This document shows, in pieces, positions 39,139-49,842 of a DNA stretch of 64,000 bases. The position numbers were made by a program, and so were the translations under genes. This stretch comes from Chaetoceros tenuissimus (Eukaryota; Bacillariophyta; Thalassiosirophyceae; Chaetocerotales; Chaetocerotaceae). The stretch is from NCBI GenBank assembly GCA_021927905.1, contig BLLK01000056.1:186001-250000 (forward strand), written 5' to 3'. The stretch's first letter is position 1, and each line of letters begins with the position of its first letter. The notes under the pieces were generated by a model. That model ran no database searches. It worked only from the letters and a program-made list of their open reading frames with translations, and was not told where the DNA came from.

Positions 39139-39552
39139 TTACTCATCATCGTCTTCTTCGTCCTCATCGTCATCATCATCGTCGTCATCATCATCATCAT
39201 CATCGTCTTCTTCATTAAAAGGATTATCAACAACTTGAAAATCAAAATCATAAACCTTTTCGGGAACATTCGAATGACTCCCAAACTCCACACTACCAGC
39301 TTCCAATCTCACAGCCGCCTCATTACTAGCCCAAGTAGTAATACTAGTATCAGGTGCAAATCCCAATGCGAGAGTGATTAGTACTGTACTAGCAAAGTAA
39401 GTAGCGTATACGGTTGATTCCCATCCTTCATTGTGTGTGGTGTGTCCCTGCCAGAGGACTGCTTGTTGAGATTGAGATTCTGGTTGTGCTCCGAATCTGC
39501 GGATGGATGGTCGGATGTTTCTACGAATGGAGGAGGAAATTAGACGATTCAT
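39139..39552 (-). CDS. NDUFB11: Mitochondrial complex I ESSS (NDUFB11-type) subunit with poly-Asp tail
   Basis: 137 aa. The first 25 residues are Arg/Ser-rich and amphipathic (MNRLISSSIRRNIRPSIRRF), a typical mitochondrial presequence. Then comes GHTTHNEGWE and one membrane helix (TVYATYFASTVLITLALGF), followed by APDTSITTWASNEAAVRLE. The P-D-T-S-I-x-T-W-A motif is the signature of plant and algal ESSS/NDUFB11, an accessory membrane-arm subunit of NADH dehydrogenase. Unusually, the C-terminus ends in about 25 residues that are nearly all Asp and Glu, encoded by a GAT/GAC trinucleotide run (about 39142-39215). Confidence 0.85.
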   Translation of the reverse strand: MNRLISSSIRRNIRPSIRRFGAQPESQSQQAVLWQGHTTHNEGWESTVYATYFASTVLITLALGFAPDTSITTWASNEAAVRLEAGSVEFGSHSNVPEKVYDFDFQVVDNPFNEEDDDDDDDDDDDDDDEDEEDDDE

Positions 39553-39895
39553 TGCTTGGTTGGTTAGTTAGGGGAATTAAATTTGATTTTTGAAATTAAA
39601 GAGGGAGAGTTGCTGATTAGCTAGTTGGCTTTTACAGTTGATTGGAGGATCGCTGTTGCTGCTGTTTGGCTGTGCTTTCGTTGCGTTTGTTGAATGTGAG
39701 TAATTGGCTAGAAAAGAGAGAGATTAGTGGCTAGTGTTTATGTCGTGAAAGTGGCTAAAAACCTAATTGACATGACTGACGTTTCTCTGCTCACACATCC
39801 ATTCATTTTTTCTGAAAGATGCAAAGAAAAATGAAAGCAATCAAAGAGGAATGAAGTATCTATTAAATAGTTCATTATACATATAAGAAAGCGAA
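39553..39895. other. Divergent intergenic region
   Basis: About 340 bp between the ESSS gene and the dihydrouridine synthase gene. No gene seen; promoters of both are presumed here. Confidence 0.35.
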
Positions 39896-41290
39896 ATGAA
39901 GTCTAAATCTCTACTCCTACTAATCTATATTTCCTCCTTTCAAAAGAACACTCATGCACTCTCCTCTCAAAAACTATCCACACATCATGAAATATCATCC
40001 TCTCTCAAACAAAAAATGATTCTCGCACCATTGACAAGAGGAGGTAACCTCCCATTCCGAAGACTCTGAAATGATTTCAGATGTAAAGTATCCTACTCGG
40101 AAATGATTTATGCAAGATCTTTGAATAAAGGTGATGCTGTCGAACAAGCACGTCTACGATCCTCGCCCAATGAATGCTTATATGTGGTACAATTTGCAAC
40201 GAATCAAATTAATGAAGGTGTCAAGGCCATCAAAGAAGCTAAGCAAATGGCTGCTCATGCTGTTGATTTAAATTGTGGTTGTCCGATATATGAAGTTACG
40301 AGAAGAGGATTGGGAAGTAGTTTATTACGTCCACCAAAGAAATTGTATAAACTTGTAGAAGGATTAGTGCAACAGAGTGATTTGCCAATTACAGTCAAGA
40401 TTCGATTGGGGTGTGAGGCGGATAGTATCAACTGTTTGGAGAATGTCAAGGCTGCGAGAGAGGCGGGTGCTTCTGCCATTACGATACATGGAAGAACGGC
40501 ACAACAAGGTTATAGTAAGAATGCAGATTGGGATTTGATAAAACAGGCTGTTGAAGAAACAAGAAAGGATGGATATGATATTCCAATCATTGGCAATGGT
40601 GATATATTGACTTATTACGAAGCCAATCGTAGAATGCAAGAATCAGGTGTAGATTCAGTCATGGTGGGACGAGGAGCATTGGCAAAACCATGGATCTTTC
40701 AAGAATTTGAGAAACAACAAACATGGACTCCAACGGCACAAGAACGTGTGGAGGTATACAAGACACTGGCAGAGTACATGAAGGATCATTTTGGAAATGA
40801 TGATATGGGTAGGAAAAAGAGTTGGAACTTTTTACCATGGCATTTTGAATTTTTATCAAGATACAAGGCCTATCCCGAACATCAATACAGTGAGGATTCT
40901 ATAGCACAACCATTGATTCAAAAACGAATCATTGTACCGGATGACATGGATCCTATTGAAATTTTACTGGCCAATCGATGCAGTGATGCTCATGATCGTA
41001 TTGCAAGTATTTTATGGGATGCAGATACTCACATCGATGCCTATAGTAAATTATGTAGCTATGCGGAAAGTGATGAATTTGCCACCATTTTACAAACAGG
41101 AAGTGGAAATCCAGAAGAAGATAAAGTACTTGCCAATTTACCAAAGGGAAAAGCTGGTAAATGGGAAAAGAGACGCGGTAGAAAACCAGGTCCGAAACGT
41201 AGTGAAGAAGAGATTGCACAAATTAGAGCTGAAAGGGCTGCGAAAAAGGCTAGAATCTTGGCAGAAGGTGGTGTTTGGCCTCCTCCATAA
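39896..41290 (+). CDS. tRNA-dihydrouridine synthase (Dus/DUS3-like) with an in-frame TGA
   Basis: Reading from the ATG at 39896 (signal-like leader MKSKSLLLLIYISSFQ) or at 40016, the frame gives MILAPLTRGGNLPFRRL, then TGA at 40067-40069. It continues NDFRCKVSYSEMIYARS without any shift to the stop at 41290. The leader and the first TIM-barrel strand are recognisably Dus. In relatives such as DusB (PFRTLC) and DUS3L (LPFRRIC) the residue at the TGA is Cys. Downstream, VDLNCGCP holds the catalytic Cys; VKIRLG, ITIHGRTAQQGYS, IIGNGDILTYYEA and VMVGRGALAKPWIF are the FMN/tRNA-binding blocks. The tail is Lys/Arg-rich (GRKPGPKRSEEEIAQ). Dus reduces uridine to dihydrouridine in tRNA D-loops. A start at 40103 would lack the first barrel strand. 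The TGA is either selenocysteine, a nonsense change or an assembly error. Confidence 0.87.
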
Positions 41291-41410
41291 ATTCAAATCA
41301 ATATAAAAATATGAATTTATATAATTCTTTCTGTAACAATGTTGGTATATAGCACTTTTTAAATGCGCTGAACAATAAAAGATGAAATGAAAATCTCTCT
41401 TTTTCGTCCA

Positions 41411-41443
41411 AGCTAAATTCTTGCCATATCGACCAATTTAGCT
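41411..41443. other. Perfect 9-bp hairpin in the 3' flank of the Dus gene
   Basis: Arms AGCTAAATT (41411-41419) and AATTTAGCT (41435-41443) with a 15-nt loop, about 120 nt after the stop codon. I looked for a SECIS layout (ATGA before the stem, AA in the apical loop, TGA after) because of the in-frame TGA. The flanks do not give a convincing quartet. Confidence 0.65.
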
Positions 41444-41582
41444 ATGCGTTGAGTCTGAAATTTCATTTGATCACAAAGTCTTTTTCTTCTCGGCGCATCT
41501 TTCTTTTGCCAAGATATGTATCAATGTACTGCAGACAAAATGTGAACTAGTAAAAAAAGATTTACAAACATATATTCATCCA

Positions 41583-42839
41583 ATGATTACCATTCAACAT
41601 ATCCTACAACTACTTTCAATAGGAGCCTTCCTTCTCCATTCATCTTTTGCTCAAGTTTGCGAAGATAAAACAACAGAACAATTTCAACTTTCAACAAAGA
41701 AACCAGATTTCAAAAAGAATTGCAATCAGATTTTACGTAAATTTCCACATTTCTGCAATTACAAATCAATCGTCAGAGAAAACTGTCCCAAATCCTGTGC
41801 ACTCTGCGGTTCCGCCTCCAATGCAGAATTTTGCATCGACGTATCGGGATCCTTTACACTTGCAAAAGGCACCAAATGGGAAAAAGTACGAAGTTGCTCA
41901 CATGCTGAGTCTAACCCTGACAAATGGTGCGATAAATTTACATTCAAAAAGAAATGTCCTGTAGCTTGCAATTACTGCACGCCAACTTCTTCCACTCCAA
42001 AATGTAACGGACTCGAGAGTAATTGTTCGATGAAGGTGAATGAATTGTTATTTCCAATGTTGCACAATGCCAATCATGATACAGCACCGTTACAAAATCA
42101 TAATGAACCTTTGGAACAAGCTTTGGAAGCTGGTTATCGTGGATTGATGCTCGATGTATGTAAAAGTAATTCGGGGGAAATGAAATTCTGTCATGGAGGA
42201 ATCAACCTCGGCAATCGGGATATTACAGAAGTAGCCACCAATCTCGTATCGTTCTTAGATACAAATCCAAACGATGTGATTATCATCAATTTTGAAATTA
42301 GTGTAGGGACACCATCGCCAAGTGAATTATGGAATGTATTGACCAATGTCAATGGCTTTGAGAATAAAGTCTATCAATATCCTGGATCCAATGCTCAATG
42401 GCCTACTCTATCGACATTGACTTCGCAAGGGAAGCAATTAATTCTATTTCAACATAATCATGTATATAATTGTCCAGGTGGCAATGGATGTACGCCAAAG
42501 ATTTACGACTGGTTTGATTACATTCAAGGAAATAATTGGGATTATGACGATGTCAATGCAGTCAAGGATTATGCCAATTCATGTTCTATTCGTAGAGGAG
42601 CAAGTGGTAAAAAGCATTTTTATAGTTTGAATAATTTTGTGACTGCATGGTATGGTCCATCTGGACCATCCAGTGATACATTGAATTCCAAAGCGCATTT
42701 ATATGAAATGTTGAATGCATGCGAGAATAGAATGAATGATGAGGTGAATTTCATCAATATTGATTATTGGCAAAGAGGAGAAGTCGTTGAGTTTGCGAAT
42801 GAGGTAAATGCAGATAGATCCAATAGACGAAAGTTGTAA
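41583..42839 (+). CDS. Secreted PLC-like phosphodiesterase with two N-terminal ShK-like domains
   Basis: 418 aa. Signal peptide residues 1-23 (FLLHSSFA-QV). Two Cys-rich ShK-like modules follow: about 25-75 (CEDKT, NCNQILRKFPHFC, CPKSCALC) and about 82-137 (CIDVSGSF, CDKFTFKKKCPVACNYC). Residues about 150-400 form a PI-PLC X-like TIM barrel: LFPMLHNANHDTAPL (first catalytic His region), YRGLMLDVCKS, MKFCHGG (second His), NPNDVIIINFEI, KQLILFQHNHVYNC and NFINIDYW. Such enzymes cleave glycerophospho-linkages (PI, GPI or related lipids) and, here, would act outside the cell or in the endomembrane lumen. ShK modules are common adhesion or protease-associated units in diatom secreted proteins. Confidence 0.85.
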   Translation: MITIQHILQLLSIGAFLLHSSFAQVCEDKTTEQFQLSTKKPDFKKNCNQILRKFPHFCNYKSIVRENCPKSCALCGSASNAEFCIDVSGSFTLAKGTKWEKVRSCSHAESNPDKWCDKFTFKKKCPVACNYCTPTSSTPKCNGLESNCSMKVNELLFPMLHNANHDTAPLQNHNEPLEQALEAGYRGLMLDVCKSNSGEMKFCHGGINLGNRDITEVATNLVSFLDTNPNDVIIINFEISVGTPSPSELWNVLTNVNGFENKVYQYPGSNAQWPTLSTLTSQGKQLILFQHNHVYNCPGGNGCTPKIYDWFDYIQGNNWDYDDVNAVKDYANSCSIRRGASGKKHFYSLNNFVTAWYGPSGPSSDTLNSKAHLYEMLNACENRMNDEVNFINIDYWQRGEVVEFANEVNADRSNRRKL

Positions 42840-43083
42840 AATAGAGTTATTAATGGCAATACTCGTTAAAGTTTTTCAATAAAATGTGACGTAGCTAATT
42901 TGGCCAGATATGAAATTTGACATCTTTCTACAAGACACGACGAACGTTGAATTATTCTTTTTTTAGAATTCTGTGATGACGTCGTGACACTTGATTCTTT
43001 CTTTAATTCACTTACATGTTTTCTCAGCATCATTACATCATTACGAACTTGAATTTGAAATATTCTACTTTATATAGCGAGCT

Positions 43084-43815
43084 ATGTCATCTCTACAATT
43101 GCAACAAATGAGAATTGCTGCTTTTCTCAGTGGCTTATCGGAAATTGCAATTGACAAACCAAACAAACTCATTTCGTTTCAAAGTACTCGCATCGATTCA
43201 TCTATATCGACCTCTTCAAAGAAAAGAAAGTTGGATTCCATGGATATAGATGAAGAATCAAACATACCTAAAAGCAGTACTAGATACGATGTCTACTATG
43301 AAGAAGCCAGTGTGAGAACGACACATGAACGTATTGGACAAGTCAAGATATCCATGATGAGAAGAAATGTAGATATGGACTCTCTCAAAGGCTTGTTTCA
43401 GAATGCATTTTCAAATACTTTGAATGAACGATATTCTCAAAAGAGAATGAAAAATCTATCGTCTACTAGAATCTTGACAAAGTATGAGGGCTCGAAGAAG
43501 CAACAAGAAATAGCGACTACTCCAACGCTACAAAAAGATGATAAAAACGATGAAGTGGAAGATGCAATATTTCATCAACATCAGCTGATGAAGAATAGTA
43601 AATTGGAACTGAATCTGCCATCACTTGATGTGAAAAAATATTGTATATCTAGGTTGCAGAGCAAACGAAAGAATCGTCTACAGAGGCCTAGAAAGGGTAT
43701 TACGAGGATGACACATTGTCTGGGAAAAAAAGTAGCTTCATCAATGTTTGATATTCGTGATGATGTTGATTGTCTTTCTTTTGGGAAAGATTTTTCATCT
43801 TTGAGAATTGAATAG
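43084..43815 (+). CDS. Basic, probably nuclear protein of unknown function
   Basis: 243 aa, with no signal peptide or membrane segment. An N-terminal helix (LQLQQMRIAAFLSGLSEIAI), a likely nuclear localisation signal (SSKKRKLDS, about residue 45), and conserved-looking helical stretches (DSLKGLFQNAFSNTLNERYS and KRMKNLSSTRILTKYEG). A basic segment near the C-terminus (SKRKNRLQRPRKGITRM) precedes a short acidic end. Family not recognised. Confidence 0.6.
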   Translation: MSSLQLQQMRIAAFLSGLSEIAIDKPNKLISFQSTRIDSSISTSSKKRKLDSMDIDEESNIPKSSTRYDVYYEEASVRTTHERIGQVKISMMRRNVDMDSLKGLFQNAFSNTLNERYSQKRMKNLSSTRILTKYEGSKKQQEIATTPTLQKDDKNDEVEDAIFHQHQLMKNSKLELNLPSLDVKKYCISRLQSKRKNRLQRPRKGITRMTHCLGKKVASSMFDIRDDVDCLSFGKDFSSLRIE

Positions 43816-45803
43816 ATGAGAAGATATTTGGAACGAAGGCAGCTCGATAAATTGGAGAAAGAACTAAACTGGGAACTTGTACATATTACATTTCATGATC
43901 AATGATACTACATAGATAAAATTTATGTAATATATACATAAGACTTTGCAATATTTAATTAGAGTAGAGAATATATACTACTATATAATATATCACAAGG
44001 ATTAGATTTTGTCGTCTAGTTGATTAGGTTTCCGTTGAGTAAACATATTCTCATTCGAATTATAGATTACTCTTTATTAGATGACACCTTTGCTTTAGTG
44101 AAAAAGACGAGACAGTTTGGCAAGAATACTTCTATTTTTTTAAGTATGCTTGGGTGCTAACTAGAAAAGAGACAAATCAATAACGATTTGTTTTATATAT
44201 GGATTTAACGATTTAACTTTAGTGGCTACCATGAAAGGCTAGGAAGGAGGAATGTACATCATTATAGTCGCTATGCAACTTTGTCGATAAGTCGTTGGTC
44301 ATTCAATATGTCTGACTTAAAAAAGGATGAAGGTTTGTGCATTTTCCTAATTCTTGAGTCTCCTCGCCGTCCTTCTTGTTTGAATGACGCAACAAACAAG
44401 GCATCACGATTTCTAAAAACCTCTTCTTGCTTTCTTCGTTGTCACTTCAATGAATTGAGGCATACTAATGGGCGAAGCAACAATATTTTCTACGTCGTCA
44501 TCACAAGAATGAATGAAGACAAGAGTACAAAAAATATTCAGAAGCACAGCCTACTCCTCTCTCATGAAGACCATGATCTTGTTCTTCCATTACCCTCATA
44601 GACGATGCATAGTTGTCGCTCACGCATAGCTAGATGCTGTCTATATTTCGAGGATTTAGATTGTAAAGCTTATTCCGAATCATTCTGCTACGTTCAACAA
44701 GTTGAAAGCGTATCTGGAGAGTTGCCCTTTAGTACACAATTCATGCAGCCACTAGATAGTAGTCATGGTCACTTCATCCATCCTGCCTGCTGAGGCTAGT
44801 ATCTATACTCTTTTCTTTCGCCTCCCGTCCTAAAGAAAGTCCATTTCCGATTATTTTGCTACCAAAAGCCCCCAGCGCATAGATCCAAAGAGCTGATGAT
44901 GCCCAAGAAGAACACGTAGCACTTCTCGTTCCTGGTGCTAAGAAGTCTATATTGCCTCGATCGATGCTTCTTTTCTCCCCCATCAAACAACCAAAATATG
45001 CATGTGAAGCCAACAGGTGTGAAAATCTATTTGAATTGAATGGAGCTGGCTTAAATTCCATTCATAATCACATGCATTAGACAGCAGCTGGAGCCCCTTA
45101 AACACTTGGTGTTTTTCTCCCCTGTTACCATGCACCATACACCACAACAAGAGAGCAAAAGGCAAGAGGCACAGAACTTTTCCTTCCTTCCCAAGTTTAG
45201 GCTTCCTCCAAGAGAATGTATGCCTGTTCGTCTTCGATTTACCTGGTAGTTACCAGCTTTTCAGGCCATTGTCAAAGTACGTGTTTTGATTTTCACATGC
45301 GTTCATGACATCTCCTCCACATACTACTTCCTGTACGTATAGTTTATACCAGTCTCAAATGTCGATGACATCAAGCGTGACACGAACCTTCCCTTTCCAG
45401 CTAAATGTCATTGGGTATAATGAAAAGTGCCGGCTCAACCCAGGAAGTAACACATCTTTTGTTTCATTCTCTCTTTTCATCATTCATATTCTCATGCCAT
45501 AAATTCATAGTTCATCATTTGATATCACTCGAATTTATCTTTTCAAAGTAAGTTTCCAATGAGTGACAAAGAGATCTCTTCCTATGCCTACAGTCTGAAG
45601 AGTGAGAGGTCTGAACAAGTCACCTTCCCATCATACGGGAGTATGACAATTCATTCATCATCGTGTACTGCTGTTTCAAATTGAGAAGAGAGATGAGGTG
45701 GATTGAATTTCTCAGAAAATATCACAATCCAATTTGAATGAATCAAATGCAATCTAACACTATTTCTTTCATTTTCTTTTTATATAGGTTACTATCATTC
45801 AAA
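43816..45803. other. 2-kb region without a supported gene
   Basis: The region between 44200 and 45650 is less AT-rich than its surroundings. It has several open frames of 60-106 codons on both strands (44281-44601 +, 44605-44793 +, 44774-45061 -). None shows a domain, targeting signal or splice-supported extension. It could hold a non-coding RNA, an unrecognised gene with short exons, or an old decayed element. The last 100 bp are the 5' flank of the mosaic-protein gene. Confidence 0.35.
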
Positions 45804-48800
45804 ATGAAATTGAATTGCTTTCTCTTTTTTGTTGGATTGACTCTTCCAGCAGCATCGGCAGTTTCATCTATGGCAAAGAATAATGAGGATGTACGTACTT
45901 ATGCAATTTGCACTTTGTTCTTCTCCTTTCTTTTCTCTTACTCTTTTCGATTGTCCTCCGCCATTCAAATTCCAACACAGAAACCCTCTCTTTCACAGGA
46001 TACAAAGTCTCTCCTCTCAACCAGCTTGTTCAGTTCTGAAGCAACTGTAAATGACACCAGAAAGCTAGCTACAGTTGGTGATGAAGTTTTCTCTGTGAAT
46101 GGAGTGTTTCCATGTGACGCTCCTGGTCCTGCAAGAAGATTGATTCCTGAGTATGATTTATCAAGAAATCAGTTTTACACAATCGATTTGGAAGCTGGAG
46201 TAACTTATGAATTTGAGGTTATTCGTGATACCACTCAGTGTGCTCTTTTTAGTGCTGCTTATCTTTATGAAGGTGAATATACTGTGACCGACAATGTCAT
46301 TCCTAGATGTACATTGGTTGCTGGGAATTATAATTTTGTTGAAAGATCGTGTGGTGGTTTAATTCGTGGAGATCCTTACTTCAAATACACTGCAACAACA
46401 ACTGGAACATTCACTCTTCGTATCGAGCGTTTGAGTGAATCTTTATCTTGTGCAACTGCTAACATTGATGAATACAGTTATGAAGCAACGATCACTGTTG
46501 ATTCCGTACCACAAGATTGTGCTGCCGGTCAATCTGAAGTTGTTGTTACCATTGATGCTGATGTTTATTATTATGAAACATCTTGGGATATTGTCGATGC
46601 AGACGGTAATGAAGTTGCTTCTTCGGGAGGAGTTCTCACTCATAATATGATTCATACTTGGCCTCTTTGCTTGCCTAGCGGAGATTATAACTTCACAATC
46701 CATGACTCTGAAGGAAATGGATTCGATTGTGATGGTGCTAGTAGTTCCAAATACTTTAGTGTTAGTGTTGACGGTGTGGAGAAATTTAAAGTCGATGGCT
46801 ACGATTTTGGAGACTCTACTTCAAGAGAATTCACAGTGCCAACAGTAAGTATTCATTCAGAATTTATTTTTAATCTTTTTATTTCCTTTCTAACTATATT
46901 TTTAAATTCATGCTTCAACAACAGCCGCCAACACTCTTCACATCCATCAACTTCATTGGCGAAGATCCTTCTTGCGATCAAGATGGTAACTGTGCTCTTT
47001 GTACCGGTGACTGGTGCGTAGATTTTATTCTATTCTGTGGATTGTATAAATAATATAACTCACTTACATGCCTTTTTATAGTGATGAAGACTCTGGCTGT
47101 GCTGGGAACTTGCGTTGTGCTCAAAGACGTAGTGACATGGGTGGTTTAGAAAATGTACCTGGATGTGTTTTCGCAAATGATAGATATTCAGGTGAGGACT
47201 TTTGCTTTGCAGTCCAAACTGTAGCAGAAGGCGTAATCAACTATGTAGGAGAATGCGGTACTGAAGATTACCTGTGCTCCCTCTGCGAAGGTGATTGTGA
47301 TGTAAGTATTTGTTGTCGCTATTTTAAAGGCCGAAGTTCAATTCTCTCATGCTTTGTATTTCCAAAGGTTGATTCAGATTGCGCCGGTGATCTAGTTTGT
47401 TTTGAGCGTGATGGAAATGAGGTAGTAAACGGGTGCTCAGGTGAAGGAGGTTCAACAGATCTATATGCAAAAGATATTTGCATGGTACCTCCAACACTTG
47501 ATTGTGCTGCTGGTGAAAGTGAAGTTGTTGTTACTATTAATGCTGATGATTATTATAATGAAACATCTTGGTATATTGTCAATGTAGACACTAATGCTGT
47601 TGTCGCTTCTAAAGAAGAAGGAGATCTCAAACATGCAGGGGTTCATACTTGGCCTGTTTGCTTGGCTAGTGGAGATTATACTTTCGAAATCTATGATGAC
47701 TATGGAGATGGGTTTTGTGATGAAGATGGGATTTGTGAGGGTTTCTATAGTGTCGCTGTTGAAGGTGTTGAGAAATTCAAAGTCAATGGCTACAATTTTA
47801 CTGATTTTACTTCAGAAGACTTCACTGTACCAGACTTCACAGTTGGAACAGTAAGTATTTATTCATCTTTAATTTGTCTCTCTATTTCATTTCTAACTAA
47901 CTTTCTCAAACCATGCTTGACTTCAACATTAGCCTCATGTCGCAGTTGGAGATGTAATTTTCTCTATTGATGAAGTACTTCCATGTGAGGTTTATAATCA
48001 ATTTTTTACATTCCACTTGAAAGCTGGAGCCAGATACAAATTTGAGGTTACTCGTGAAACTTGTTTTCTTGAGCCTGTTGCTTATCTTTATCAAGGCGAA
48101 TGTACTGTAACTGACCTTAGTGGGTGTACAGAGATTGCATTCAGTCGTGATAATAATAGGGTTTTCGATAGACCTTCTCAGTGTGAGAGGATTTTTAAAA
48201 CACCCCCTCATTCCAGCCACGACTATCTCAATATAGGAGATCCCACATTTGAATTCACTGCACCATCAACTGGAAAACATACTCTTCGTGTTAGACATGA
48301 GCTTGGTCGTTCTTGTACCTTTGCTGGTATTAGTAATGGATACAATTACTCCGCCAAGGTTACTGTGGTATCAGTACCACAAGAATGTGCTGCTGATCAA
48401 AGTGACGTTGTTGTTACTATTGATTCGGATTATGATAACCCTAACATATATTGGGATATTGTCAACAACGCAGACACTTCCGCTCCTGTTGCTGTAGGTG
48501 GAGGTCTCACTTATGGAGGGGTCCATACTTGGCCTCTTTGCTTGTCTGGTGGAGACTATACCTTCACAATCAATGACAATGACTCTGCTGGTTGTAGTAG
48601 TAATCCATACTACAATTATTATTGTACTGGATCTTTCAAAGTTTCAGTAAACAATAATGAACAATTCCTTGTCACTAGCGTCATGTTTGGAGACCCAAAC
48701 TTCAGAAACTTCACAGTACCAACGGTAAGTTTTTATTCAGAACCTATTTTGAATTGAATCTTCTCTGTATCTAACTGTATTAAACAAATTCATCCTCTTT

Positions 48801-49842
48801 CGCAAATCAGCCTCCAACTCCCTTTGCGACCATTAACTTGGAAATCACGTATTCAGGGATTCCAGCAGATATCACCAACGATGAATTAGAAAGTCTTATT
48901 GCAGAATTGGAAGCTATCACAAAGGAATCTATTCGTACTGCATTACTTGCGGAGGGTGTAGTGATTGGTGTAAATGATATCAATATCACAAGCACTGTGG
49001 TACAAGGTTCTTCAAGAAAGCTAAGAGCAATAGAGTCTACTAGATCCCTTCAAGGTACTTTGGATATTGACCAAGACGTGAATTTTAATGCTCCACCTAC
49101 AGCTGTCAATCCTGGTACAATCAATGATAATGCAGCAAATTTGATTTCAAATTCCAGCAATGACAACCTTGCAGGAGTTTCTGCTCAAGCTTCCATTGTC
49201 TACGAAGAGCCACCATGGCCATGTAATGGTATTACTTGCAGCAATGCAGGTAAATGTGAAGTGCTTTCGCATACTGAAGCTATTTGCAGATGTGAAAACA
49301 CTTTTGTTCCATCCGAGTCTGGTCTGGAATGCATCTGTCCTGTTGGATTAAATTTCCATGCCAACGTGAATCGTTGTCTTCCGCCTCCGACCGCTGCACC
49401 ATCAGATCTACCATCTGCTTTTGCATCCTTGACACCTTCTTCAATTCCAAGTGATGCTAAAATTGACGAAGAAGATACACCATCTTGCATCGATGATATG
49501 TCTGGCACCTTTCAACTTTTCAACATCATGGAAGAAGTCGAGTGTGATTGGCTTACCAGGAACAAGGACAAGACCACTTATAGAAAGAACAAGTACTGTG
49601 TAATGGATGAAGTCAAGTCCTTGTGTCAATCTACTTGCGGAGCATGTACCGGATGTGATGATAAGGAGGGCACATTTACTCTTCTCAATGTGAAAAAGAG
49701 AGAGACTTGTGCTTGGCTTACAAAGAACAAACTCAATGCTGAGAAAAGAAAGGATGCATATTGTGTTCTGGATGAAGTCCGTGATATGTGCAAGGCATCT
49801 TGTGGTGCATGTGCTATTGAGGACGAGAGCGGAAGAGTATAA
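45804..49842 (+). CDS. Large secreted mosaic protein: triplicated beta-modules, granulin-like Cys, EGF-like and two ShK-like domains
   Basis: Seven exons: 45804-45890, 45999-46844, 46925-47013, 47082-47301, 47368-47850, 47933-48724 and 48811-49842, all with GT..AG ends and consistent phase, giving about 1182 aa. Signal peptide at the start (MKLNCFLFFVGLTLPAASA). Exons 2, 5 and 6 each end with the same ~115-aa module: a Cys-Ala-Ala start, SEVVVTIDAD, a T/S-W-x-I-V strand, H-T-W-P-L/V-C-L and a ...GDYTF end. A related N-terminal ~150-aa module (VGDEVFSVNGVFPC) occurs in exons 2 and 6. Exons 3-5 add a Cys-rich granulin-like part (SGCAGNLRCAQRR, SDCAGDLVCFERD). Exon 7 adds a SEA-like stretch ending SSRKLR, an EGF-like unit (CNGITCSNAGKCEV) and two ShK-like units (about 54 aa each, ending STCGAC and ASCGAC). 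Likely a cell-surface or adhesion protein. Confidence 0.82.

Noticed and set aside
39093-39293. Met/Thr-rich frame antisense or offset to the ESSS gene
   Set aside because: It is the shadow of the GAT/GAC repeat that encodes the acidic tail.
40037-40079. A 43-bp intron (GT at about 40033, AG at 40079) that would remove the TGA in the Dus gene
   Set aside because: It would also remove GNLPFRRL, which is conserved in the family, so this stretch is coding.
44281-45061. Open frames of 60-106 codons on both strands
   Set aside because: No domains, no targeting signals, no splice continuation, and they overlap each other's strand; treated as chance frames.
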